A stretch of DNA of 64,000 nucleotides, from NCBI RefSeq assembly GCF_900113135.1, contig NZ_FOOH01000002.1:216064-280063 (forward strand). Direction: 5' to 3'. Under the pieces are notes generated by a model. It saw nothing but the letters and a program-made list of their open reading frames with translations. It was not told where the DNA came from and made no database searches. Source of the DNA: Salegentibacter agarivorans (GTDB lineage Bacteria; Bacteroidota; Bacteroidia; Flavobacteriales; Flavobacteriaceae). The position numbers were made by a program, and so were the translations under genes. Shown here piece after piece: positions 9,231-17,288 of the stretch (the first letter of the stretch is position 1; each line of letters starts with the position of its first letter).

Positions 9231-12158
9231 CTAAAAATCTATAGATTCGTAGATAACTTCCTGTATTCTAGATCTTACATCTTCCCTAATTAACTTCCTA
9301 TTGGTAGAATCGGGGAAAGTTCTATTAGACAAAAATACATAAACAATTTCTTCTTCGGGGTCTGCCCAGGCAAAGGTGCCCGTAAAACCGCTATGACCAA
9401 AACTTTCCATAGATAAGCAATTACAGGTTGGTCCTGAACTTCCTAGTTGGGGTTTGTCGAAACCAACGCCACGTCTTACATTTTTTTCGCAATAATAACA
9501 GGTATTAAATTTAGAAATGGTTTCTTCTTTTAAATACCTTTTACCACCGTAAACCCCATTATTAAGGTAAACATGCATTATTTTAGCAACATCGTTAGCG
9601 GTGCTAAAAAGCCCGGCGTGCCCTCCAATACCTCCCTGCAAAGCGGCACCCTGATCATGCACCACCCCGTGAATAAGTTGCCTACGCCAAAGTTTATCAA
9701 TTTCGGTAGGAACAACTTGTGCTAAGGGGAATCTTGAAGCTGGTATATAACCTGTATGGGTTGCTCCCAAAGGTTTATAAATTTTCTCCTGGGTAAGATT
9801 ATGCAAAGTTTGGCCATAATAGCCTTCCAGGTAATATTTTAAAATGTAGAAAGGTAGATCACTGTATTTATAATCTAATCTTCGTTCTAAGTCGCTATCC
9901 CTAATAATACTGATAATTGTATCTTTCATGTCATTTCTAAGATACATTTCATTGGCAACTTTAGTATTAAATTCAGCTGAAGGAGTTTTTTGAAAATAAT
10001 CTTTAGAAGGTAACCTTGTTTTCCTGTCTATAGTATTAATATGAAAAGGAATCCAGGATTTTAACCGGGCATAATGCATAAGCATATCCTGTAACCTAAT
10101 ATTCGCTTTATTCGAATTTTGAAAAACCGGCATCATTTCTCCCAACTTTGAATCAAAACTTACAATCCCTTCTTCTTCCTGCTCCATAATAAGCGGTAAA
10201 GTTGCCAGAATTTTGGTTAATGATGCCAAATCGTAAACCGATGTATCTGAAACGGGAATTTGTTTATCGTAGGTATGATAGCCAAAATTCTTGTTGTAAA
10301 CTATTTTCCCTTTTCTCGCTATTAAAATTTGAGCGCCGGGTGTCATTTCTTTGTCAATAGCTTCAGTAATAATACTATCAATTCTGTTTAATTTATAGGA
10401 ATTTAGACCTACACTTTCCGGTAACCCGTATGCCAACCTATCTATATTTCTGGTTTGATAGCCGGTACCTTCGGGAAAATTATTTCGTATGCTTATCGGG
10501 AGTTTTCCCCTGGCTTCAACAGCACCAAAAATTAATTGTGCAGCTTTTTTTTGGGCTACGGGATGGTTTTGGTAATTAACTAAAATACCTTCCAATTCAC
10601 TGATTCCCCGAAGTTCCCTTAACGCATACGGACTCGAAAAAAGACTTAGAACGGTTTTATTTTCTATGGCAATTTGATTGATCCAGTGTAATTCTCCCGA
10701 AGAAAATTTATAGGACGCCCAGGGACTGTTATTAGATTTATGGTAACCTAAAATTACGAGATCGTATTCTTTTAATTTCTTTTGTAAATCGTTTAAATGC
10801 GTTGCTGAAATCCAATCTATATGGGCATATCGTTTTAATTCATTTAAAAAGGTACTCCCGTCATCATCTCCAAAATTCACATAAGCAATCCTGGTGTCGG
10901 CAATATCTTTAACCGGGAGTACGGCTCTGTTATTTTTAATTAAGGTAATTGCATTTTCAAAGAGTTCTTCCAGGAGAACTTTATCGCGAACAGAATTAAG
11001 TTCTTCAAAAATAAAATTTTCCTGGATGCTTTGTTGCTGATGCAGGCCTACTTTATATTTCGCCTTCAATATTTTTTTTACTGAATGTGCCAATCTACCG
11101 GGACTTATAATATTATTCTTATAAGCATTGATTAAAACTTCAGAAGCAACTTCAACTTTTTCCGGCATTAATAATACATCATTGCCTGCTAAAAATGCTC
11201 TTAACTCGGCATCACCGGGCTCTGCATTGTTGGTGAGACCTTTCATATTAAGGGCATCGGTAAAAATAAGCCCTTCAAAATTCATTCTTTCTTTTAAAAG
11301 GTCTGTGATTAGCGCTTTTGAAAGCGAAGATGGCGTATTAGGATTTTCCTGAAGGGCAGGAACATTTAAATGAGCAACCATTACGCTGGAAAGTCCGTGG
11401 GCAATTAAGGGGTAATATGGATATAGTTCTAAACTATCCAACCTTTCTTTAGAAAAAGGAATGGTGGGTAAGGTTTTATGCGAATCGGTATCTGTATCAC
11501 CGTGACCCGGAAAATGTTTTGCACTGGATAATGTACCTACCCGGTGCATACCACGCATAAACGCAAGCGATTTTTCGGCTACATTAATTTTATTCTCGCC
11601 AAAACTTCTATTTCCAATAATGGGATTATTGGAATTGGTATTAATATCTACTACTGGAGCAAAATTAATATGTACGCCAAGTCTTTTGGAATGCCTGGAA
11701 ATTGCCGCCCCGGCCTCTTCAATTAAATTATTATCCTGAATAGCACCCAGCGTCATATTCCAGGGTAGCGCAAAGGTAGAATCAAGGCGCATGGCCAGGC
11801 CCCACTCGGCATCCATACCAATAAGTAATGGAGTTCTTGAAAGTTCCTGGAATTCGTTGGTTAATTTTATCTGCCTTTGTGGGCCGCCTTTAGAGAAAAT
11901 AACCCCTCCAATATATTCTTCTGAAATTTGTTTTTTCGCCTTTTCAATATAAGCCTTACCACTTTCTGAAGAAACACTAATCATTAGCAACTGCCCTATT
12001 TTTTCTTTAAGGCTCATTGCATTATAGGTGCTATCTACCCATTCTTTTTGTGCAATGGTATCTTCTGCCAGCAAAGGATTGTTTTGTGCAGAAAGATTAG
12101 AGCAAACAAGAAGAAAACAGGTTAATACAAAGATTTTCGGAGTGAAAGTGAATTTCAT
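9231..12158 (-). CDS. GH3 beta-N-acetylhexosaminidase fused to a serine hydrolase
   Basis: This 975-residue secreted protein has a signal peptide at 1-24. The NagZ-type GH3 domain carries KHFPGHGDT near residue 212, the Asp-Ser-His dyad, and the nucleophile region FTDALNM near 300. A GH3 C-terminal-like region follows. From about residue 575 there is a class-C beta-lactamase/penicillin-binding-protein fold with SLTK near 643, YSD, and HSG near 920. The combination suggests periplasmic cleavage of GlcNAc from cell-wall fragments plus esterase or peptidase action. The gene overlaps the upstream gene by one base (TAATG). The fusion is known in Bacteroidetes; the substrate is inferred. Confidence 0.9.
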   Translation of the reverse strand: MKFTFTPKIFVLTCFLLVCSNLSAQNNPLLAEDTIAQKEWVDSTYNAMSLKEKIGQLLMISVSSESGKAYIEKAKKQISEEYIGGVIFSKGGPQRQIKLTNEFQELSRTPLLIGMDAEWGLAMRLDSTFALPWNMTLGAIQDNNLIEEAGAAISRHSKRLGVHINFAPVVDINTNSNNPIIGNRSFGENKINVAEKSLAFMRGMHRVGTLSSAKHFPGHGDTDTDSHKTLPTIPFSKERLDSLELYPYYPLIAHGLSSVMVAHLNVPALQENPNTPSSLSKALITDLLKERMNFEGLIFTDALNMKGLTNNAEPGDAELRAFLAGNDVLLMPEKVEVASEVLINAYKNNIISPGRLAHSVKKILKAKYKVGLHQQQSIQENFIFEELNSVRDKVLLEELFENAITLIKNNRAVLPVKDIADTRIAYVNFGDDDGSTFLNELKRYAHIDWISATHLNDLQKKLKEYDLVILGYHKSNNSPWASYKFSSGELHWINQIAIENKTVLSLFSSPYALRELRGISELEGILVNYQNHPVAQKKAAQLIFGAVEARGKLPISIRNNFPEGTGYQTRNIDRLAYGLPESVGLNSYKLNRIDSIITEAIDKEMTPGAQILIARKGKIVYNKNFGYHTYDKQIPVSDTSVYDLASLTKILATLPLIMEQEEEGIVSFDSKLGEMMPVFQNSNKANIRLQDMLMHYARLKSWIPFHINTIDRKTRLPSKDYFQKTPSAEFNTKVANEMYLRNDMKDTIISIIRDSDLERRLDYKYSDLPFYILKYYLEGYYGQTLHNLTQEKIYKPLGATHTGYIPASRFPLAQVVPTEIDKLWRRQLIHGVVHDQGAALQGGIGGHAGLFSTANDVAKIMHVYLNNGVYGGKRYLKEETISKFNTCYYCEKNVRRGVGFDKPQLGSSGPTCNCLSMESFGHSGFTGTFAWADPEEEIVYVFLSNRTFPDSTNRKLIREDVRSRIQEVIYESIDF

Positions 12159-12643
12159 TAACTAACAAAACGCTTATGCCAACTTTCAGAAGCAGGAACT
12201 TCCCAATCTGAAAGAAATTCAGCTTTATTATTTACAAGATTATTAAATACAATGGTTTTAGAAGAAACAGCTTTTTCTTTCGCCATTTTTCTAAAATCTG
12301 AAAGGGTTTTATAGGCTATAAACTCTCCCTGTTTATAAGAGACATTCATCTTATCTAATAGATCTACATTAAATTCTTTTTCCAATTGCTGGATAAAATG
12401 TACTGAAGCATCAATAGAACAACCGGTGGCTGCATTCATTTCCTGGTCTAAAGCCAGAACGATAAATCTTTTATATTTAATTAGATAACCGGCCTGTAAA
12501 TCGGCTCCATGGGCCGTCCATTGAGTTACAAACTGGTCCAATCTTGATTTTATTTCTTCTAACTCTTCAGTAGTAAAAGAACGGTTTGCCTGGTATATCC
12601 AAACCCTTGAAGAATCGGGTAGATTTTCGAATGGTACTAACAT
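12158..12643 (-). CDS. Conserved flavobacterial protein of unknown function
   Basis: This 161-residue protein belongs to a family often labelled 'ABC transporter ATPase' in flavobacterial genomes. It has no Walker A, Walker B or signature motif, so that name is not supported. Visible features are an N-terminal VWIYQANRSFTTEELEEI and a conserved ATGCSIDASVHFIQQLE, which hints at a catalytic or metal-binding Cys. It lacks a signal peptide. It is translationally coupled to the GH3-serine hydrolase gene through TAATG. Confidence 0.75.
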   Translation of the reverse strand: MLVPFENLPDSSRVWIYQANRSFTTEELEEIKSRLDQFVTQWTAHGADLQAGYLIKYKRFIVLALDQEMNAATGCSIDASVHFIQQLEKEFNVDLLDKMNVSYKQGEFIAYKTLSDFRKMAKEKAVSSKTIVFNNLVNNKAEFLSDWEVPASESWHKRFVS

Positions 12644-12751
12644 AAATTACTGAAATTATATTTTTACAAAACTAATTGATTTAAACATTGTCTCAAGGTT
12701 ACTTTTACCTTTTAACGTTTGGATTTCATCAAAAATTATACTTAAAAAATC

Positions 12752-12782
12752 AAAAAGCCCGAGAAAAAATCTCAAGCTTTTT
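12752..12782 (-). terminator. Strand-specific intrinsic terminator
   Basis: As minus-strand RNA, AAAAAGCUUGAGA pairs with UCUCGGGCUUUUU in a 13-bp stem that includes two G-U wobbles, followed by U-rich sequence. On the plus strand the same positions would be C-A mismatches, so the hairpin works only for minus-strand transcripts. It lies downstream of the Fe-S protein gene ending at 12818. Confidence 0.7.
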
Positions 12783-12817
12783 TAAATTGAATTTTTTGAT
12801 TGAATACTTAAAATATT

Positions 12818-13609
12818 TTAGAGATCGTGGGCATTGGCAATAAGTTCTGCCACATCCATTACTTCTACACTATCTTCTTTATTTTTTCCTTTTACACCAT
12901 CGGTCATCATCGTATTGCAAAAGGGACAACCCGCGGCAATAACTTCAGGTTTAACCTCCATAGCTTGTTCGGTACGTTCAATATTCACGTCTTTATTTCC
13001 TGGCTCCGGTTCTTTAAACATTTGGCCGCCACCTGCACCGCAACAAAGTCCGTTAGACTTGCATTTGCGCATTTCTACGAGTTCTACTTCAAGTTTTCTT
13101 AGTAAGTCTCGAGGCGCTTCGTATTCTCCGTTAGCACGGCCTAAATAACAGGGATCGTGAAAAGTAATTCGTTTTCCTTTAAATTTTCCTCCTTCAACCT
13201 TTAACTTTCCTTCAGTAAGAAGGGATTTTAAAAATTGTGTATGGTGCATTACTTCGTAATTTCCACCAAGGGCAGGATATTCGTTTTTTATGGTATTAAA
13301 ACAGTGCGGACAGGCAGTAACCACTTTTTCTATTTCATAGCCATTAAGAACTTCAATATTTGTAGCAGCCTGCATTTGAAAAAGAAACTCGTTCCCGGCG
13401 CGTTTCGCAGGATCTCCCGTACAGCTTTCTTCGGTTCCTAAAACAGCAAAATCAACTCCGGCTTCGTGCAATAATTTTACAAAGGCCTTGGTGATTTTCT
13501 TTGCCCTATCATCAAAACTACCGGCGCAACCAACCCAAAATAAAACTTCGGGTTTTTTGCCTTCTGCCATATACTCGGCCATTGTTGGTACTTTTAACGC
13601 TTCTGCCAT
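12818..13609 (-). CDS. HdrB/GlpC-type Fe-S protein (CCG domains)
   Basis: A 263-residue protein with two cysteine-rich CCG domains. The first has GCAGSFDDRAKK and ACPHCFNTI; the second has FHDPCYLGRAN, GLCCGAGGGQMF and AGCPFCNTM. CCG domains bind 4Fe-4S or non-cubane clusters in heterodisulfide reductase B, glycolate oxidase and LutA/GlpC relatives. It follows the membrane ferredoxin gene at 13687 by 77 bp. The pair probably forms a membrane-anchored electron-transfer complex. The electron donor and acceptor are unknown. Confidence 0.88.
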   Translation of the reverse strand: MAEALKVPTMAEYMAEGKKPEVLFWVGCAGSFDDRAKKITKAFVKLLHEAGVDFAVLGTEESCTGDPAKRAGNEFLFQMQAATNIEVLNGYEIEKVVTACPHCFNTIKNEYPALGGNYEVMHHTQFLKSLLTEGKLKVEGGKFKGKRITFHDPCYLGRANGEYEAPRDLLRKLEVELVEMRKCKSNGLCCGAGGGQMFKEPEPGNKDVNIERTEQAMEVKPEVIAAGCPFCNTMMTDGVKGKNKEDSVEVMDVAELIANAHDL

Positions 13610-13686
13610 ATCTAATTTCTTTTAATTTTATTCCGAAGACTTCTAATAAGTCTGGTATTCAATATATTTTTGAGCTATTAAGAAAA

Positions 13687-15027
13687 TTAATTTTCTTTAG
13701 CCCAGTTTAATCTATCTTGCTGGTTGTAAGGCCAGGGTGCGCCATTGTTTTCAATATTGGTCATTGCAATAGCCAGCTCATTTGGAGCAGCACTTTCTTC
13801 CATCACTAAATAACGACGCATATCTAAAATTATGGAAAGCGGGTCTATCCCAACCGGGCAGGCTTCTACACAAGCATTACAGGTGGTACAGGCCCAAAGT
13901 TCTTCGCGTAAAATAAAGTCGTCCAGTAATTGCTTGCCGTTATCTTCGTATTTCCCTTTTGTATTAATAATCTCCCCTACTTCTTCCAGCCTGTCTCTGG
14001 TATCCATCATAATCTTCCTGGGAGAAAGTTTTTTACCGGTTTGATTTGCGGGACATTCTGCCGTACATCTTCCGCATTCGGTACAGGTGTATGAGTTTAA
14101 TAATTGCACCTGGTTAAGGTCAAAAACATCTGATGCTCCAAACTTATCGGGTTCTGCACCTTCCTCTTCCTCTGCCGGGGCAGCAAAAGGATCGGCATCC
14201 GGATCCATCATTAATTTAACTTCATCGGTAACCGCTTGCAGATTGTTCATTTCTCCCTGTGGCTGAAGTTTAGATAAATAAACATTTGGGAAAGCCAGGA
14301 GAATGTGTAAGTGCTTGGAGTAATACAGGTAATTTAAGAAGAAAAGAATTCCTAAAATATGTAACCACCAGGCTGCTCTTTCTATTATGATGAGCGTTGC
14401 ATTGCTCATTCCTTCAAAAATAGGAAGTAAGAATTGGCTAATAGGAAAACTTCCGGTTATGCCTGCTTCACTTGCATAATGAGGAGCTCCATTAAGCTGA
14501 AGTTGATAATCTGTAGCATTCATTACTAGGAAAAGCACCATAAGCACCATTTCAAAATAAAGAATGTAATTGGCGTCATTTTTAGGCCAGCCTTTTAATT
14601 CACGACTTAAAAACCGATAAATGTTTAAGATATTTCTTCTAATCCAAAATACAATAACTCCAATTAAAACTAATAGCGCTAGAACTTCAAAAGAAGCGAT
14701 AAGAACATTGTAGAAGCCGCCCATAAAAGAGAGTACCCGGTGAGTTCCGAATAAACCATCTATTATAATTTCAAGAACTTCAATATTTATTATAATAAAG
14801 CCTACATAAACAATTACGTGAAGAAAGCCTGAAACTGGTTTTTTCACCATTTTGCTTTGCCCAAGCGCAATCCTGGCCATTTTAGCGAAACGCTCTCCTT
14901 TATTATCGCTACGATCTACTTCTTTTCCTAATTTTATATTTCTTAATAACCTACGGATGTTTCGAATAAAAAAACCTATACCTACCACTAAGGCAATTAG
15001 AAATAAGACCTGGGAAATAATTTGCAT
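13687..15027 (-). CDS. Membrane-bound 4Fe-4S dicluster protein (HdrE/HdrC-like)
   Basis: The N-terminal 250 residues contain several transmembrane helices of the nitrate-reductase-gamma/HdrE type. After an acidic linker (AAPAEEEEGAE), the cytoplasmic part carries two CxxCxxCxxxCP cluster motifs, CTECGRCTAECP and CTTCNACVEACP. Such proteins take electrons between quinones and soluble Fe-S partners. The following gene encodes the partner-like CCG protein. Upstream is the MCE protein with a 6-bp gap, so mlaD-like, this gene and its partner are probably one transcript. Confidence 0.88.
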   Translation of the reverse strand: MQIISQVLFLIALVVGIGFFIRNIRRLLRNIKLGKEVDRSDNKGERFAKMARIALGQSKMVKKPVSGFLHVIVYVGFIIINIEVLEIIIDGLFGTHRVLSFMGGFYNVLIASFEVLALLVLIGVIVFWIRRNILNIYRFLSRELKGWPKNDANYILYFEMVLMVLFLVMNATDYQLQLNGAPHYASEAGITGSFPISQFLLPIFEGMSNATLIIIERAAWWLHILGILFFLNYLYYSKHLHILLAFPNVYLSKLQPQGEMNNLQAVTDEVKLMMDPDADPFAAPAEEEEGAEPDKFGASDVFDLNQVQLLNSYTCTECGRCTAECPANQTGKKLSPRKIMMDTRDRLEEVGEIINTKGKYEDNGKQLLDDFILREELWACTTCNACVEACPVGIDPLSIILDMRRYLVMEESAAPNELAIAMTNIENNGAPWPYNQQDRLNWAKEN

Positions 15028-15033
15028 AGTTGG

Positions 15034-15990
15034 TTATTTAATAGAATCCTTTTCTTTGGGTTCCTGATATGGTTTCGGGTTTTTACCGAAGACAGAGAAA
15101 TGTACGTATCTTTTAGGATTCAGTTTTACGTCTTGTAGTAATTGTTCCAACTGTTTGGTAGCATTATCCAGATTATTATAAACGGCATCATCATTAATTA
15201 ACTTCCCTGCAGTACCTTCTTTATTATTTAGTTTGTCTGAAACACTTTCAAAATCGGCTACCACTTTTTCAAGATCAGCAGTGATTTTACCAATATCCAT
15301 TTTGGTTAAAGTATCTGAAAATGAATTGAAATTGGTAGTCATTTCATCAAGATTAGTAAAAGTATTATCTATTTTTCCTGAATTTCTACCTACAATTCCT
15401 TCTAGTGCATTAGCGGTTACTTTAAACGAAGCAACAGTTGCATTAAGATCTTTAAAAGTGTTTTGAATATTATACCTGGTACTATCGTTTAGAATTTTAT
15501 TAATTGCTGTAACTAAAGAATCTGCGCTAACTATGGTATTTTCAACTTTATCCTGAAGCGGGGTCAACCTATCGTTTACCAACTCCATAATACCTTCTTC
15601 AATATCACTGTTTAAGGTATCTCCAGATTTTGCCATTTGATTAATTTCGTAATCTGGAAGAATAGCAAGAGATTTTCCGCCAATTATATTCCCACCATAA
15701 ATTTGCGCAGTACTATTTTTTGAGAATTCGAAATCATTTTCTACAGTAAAGCTAACTACCAGGGTTCCCTGGGCATCAAGAAAATTAATTTGGGTTACCT
15801 GCCCTACTTTAAGACCGTTTATGGTTACTGCCGAGGAAGGTGATAGCCCTTCTACATCGTTATAAACTGCATGAAAAGTTCTGCTGGAATCCAACAGGTT
15901 TTTACCCTTTAAGAAACTATAACCAAATATTAATAAGAGGATAGCAATTATTGCTAGGAATGCAGTTTTTACTTCACGTGTAAATTTCAA
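15034..15990 (-). CDS. MlaD-family MCE lipid-transport protein
   Basis: The protein has one N-terminal membrane helix (residues about 8-26) followed by an MlaD/MCE domain (YNDVEGLSPSSAVTINGLKVGQV, residues about 42-65). A long helical C-terminal region (about 130-280) suggests a coiled coil. MCE proteins form periplasmic hexamers that ferry lipids between the membranes. No MlaE or MlaF permease or ATPase genes are next to it. The arrangement amidase, MCE, Fe-S pair recurs in flavobacteria as I recall it. It is 55 bp downstream of the amidase gene. Confidence 0.88.
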   Translation of the reverse strand: MKFTREVKTAFLAIIAILLLIFGYSFLKGKNLLDSSRTFHAVYNDVEGLSPSSAVTINGLKVGQVTQINFLDAQGTLVVSFTVENDFEFSKNSTAQIYGGNIIGGKSLAILPDYEINQMAKSGDTLNSDIEEGIMELVNDRLTPLQDKVENTIVSADSLVTAINKILNDSTRYNIQNTFKDLNATVASFKVTANALEGIVGRNSGKIDNTFTNLDEMTTNFNSFSDTLTKMDIGKITADLEKVVADFESVSDKLNNKEGTAGKLINDDAVYNNLDNATKQLEQLLQDVKLNPKRYVHFSVFGKNPKPYQEPKEKDSIK

Positions 15991-16045
15991 AAGCTATTTT
16001 TTTAGGAATATGGACAAATTTAGAAATAAAAATAGAAAAGAACCG

Positions 16046-17152
16046 TTAATTCACCTTAGATTTTAACGCCTCATTAACTGTAATCTTGCTGCCTTCCTTA
16101 AATGCAACAATATAACTTGAAGGATATCCATTTTGTTTTGCCTCGTTATGAAGCTTATTTATTTTTATATAATCTGAAGTAGCTCCATAATAGTATTTAT
16201 ACATTCCCTCTTCCTTTGCTCGCTCTACATTTTGCAATCCTTTAAAATTGTAGGCTTTGGTTTCTAAACGTTTAGAACCGGCCGCAAGTTGAATTTTAAA
16301 GGTAATTCCCTCATAAATTTGGCTTTGAGGTGGGATGTTTGAAGAGGAAGTACTCCCAATACTCTCAAGGTTAGACAGGTTTATGGTGTTAGCATATTTA
16401 TTTATTGCTTCTACAATAGCCGCAGCCATTTTGTTTTGGCCGCCCGCACTGTTTAAATATGGGCCTTCGTGGTTATTGGTTAAAAATCCAGTTTCAATAA
16501 GCACACTTGGCATTACCGCCATTTTTAATACCACGAAACCGGCTTGTTTAACTCCACGATTTTTTCTTTTTAATTCGTGGGTGAAATTTTTCTGAACAAA
16601 ATCGGCTAAAAGAATACTTTGATTTAAATATTCCTCTTGCATTAGCGCCATTCCTATATAAGATTCAGGGGAATTGGGATTAAAACCACCATAAGTTACT
16701 TCGTAATCTTCCTCTAAAAATATTACCGAGTTTTCTTTCTTGGCTACTTCAAAATTTTCTTCGGTTTTATGAAGTCCCAATACAAAGGTTTCGGTACCGT
16801 AAGCCTGGGAATTATGAGAATTACAATGTACCGAAACAAAAAGATCAGCATCGGCCTCATTGGCAATTTGTGCTCGTTTATCTAAAGGAATAAATATATC
16901 AGAATCGCGGGTATAGATCACTTCTATTCCTTCCTGTTTTTCTAATGCCTTTCCAATTTTTAGAATAATATTAAGCGCAATATCTTTCTCTTTAAAACCA
17001 TTTCCCATATTTCCGGGATCTTTCCCACCGTGCCCGGCATCTAAAACCACCACAAATCTATCTCTCGGTTTATCATTATTTGCAAATAAGCTTTGCAAGC
17101 TTGCAATAAAAATGAAGAAAAATACGAAAAGTTTAAGTAGGTTCGTTCTCAT
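16046..17152 (-). CDS. N-acetylmuramoyl-L-alanine amidase with SPOR-like tail
   Basis: A signal peptide (residues 1-24) precedes an Amidase_3 domain. The zinc-site residues lie in VLDAGHGGKDPG, KEKDIALN and VSVHCNSH, and the catalytic Glu in PSVLIETGFL. Residues about 280-368 (FKIQLAAGSKRLE, then GMYKYYYGATSDY) resemble a SPOR-like peptidoglycan-binding repeat. The enzyme cuts the bond between MurNAc and the stem peptide in the periplasm, mainly during division. It diverges from lptD across a 136-bp gap that holds promoter boxes for both. Confidence 0.92.
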   Translation of the reverse strand: MRTNLLKLFVFFFIFIASLQSLFANNDKPRDRFVVVLDAGHGGKDPGNMGNGFKEKDIALNIILKIGKALEKQEGIEVIYTRDSDIFIPLDKRAQIANEADADLFVSVHCNSHNSQAYGTETFVLGLHKTEENFEVAKKENSVIFLEEDYEVTYGGFNPNSPESYIGMALMQEEYLNQSILLADFVQKNFTHELKRKNRGVKQAGFVVLKMAVMPSVLIETGFLTNNHEGPYLNSAGGQNKMAAAIVEAINKYANTINLSNLESIGSTSSSNIPPQSQIYEGITFKIQLAAGSKRLETKAYNFKGLQNVERAKEEGMYKYYYGATSDYIKINKLHNEAKQNGYPSSYIVAFKEGSKITVNEALKSKVN

Positions 17153-17208
17153 AAAAAGGTAACGCTAAGTTTAGGCTAATTATTTTAATTACTTTTTTCA
17201 GGAAATCT

Positions 17209-17216
17209 CAAATCTA
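17209..17216 (-). promoter_or_regulatory. -7 box for the amidase operon
   Basis: Read on the minus strand the sequence is TAGATTTG, a perfect TAnnTTTG. It lies 57 bp before the amidase start codon. No good -33 box is present at the expected distance. Confidence 0.4.
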
Positions 17217-17233
17217 AGCTGAAAAAATATATG

Positions 17234-17241
17234 TAATTTTG
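17234..17241 (+). promoter_or_regulatory. -7 box for lptD
   Basis: TAATTTTG matches TAnnTTTG perfectly and lies 48 bp before the lptD TTG codon. It is back-to-back with the amidase -7 box, 17 bp away. The -33 element is not obvious. Confidence 0.4.
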
Positions 17242-17288
17242 ATTTTGCAAAAAGCAAGCCATTCTTTACAAAAATAGCACTTAGAGCA

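Noticed and set aside
12158..12643. Labelled 'ABC transporter ATPase' by usual annotation.
   Set aside because: No Walker A, Walker B or signature motif is visible, so the function is left unknown.
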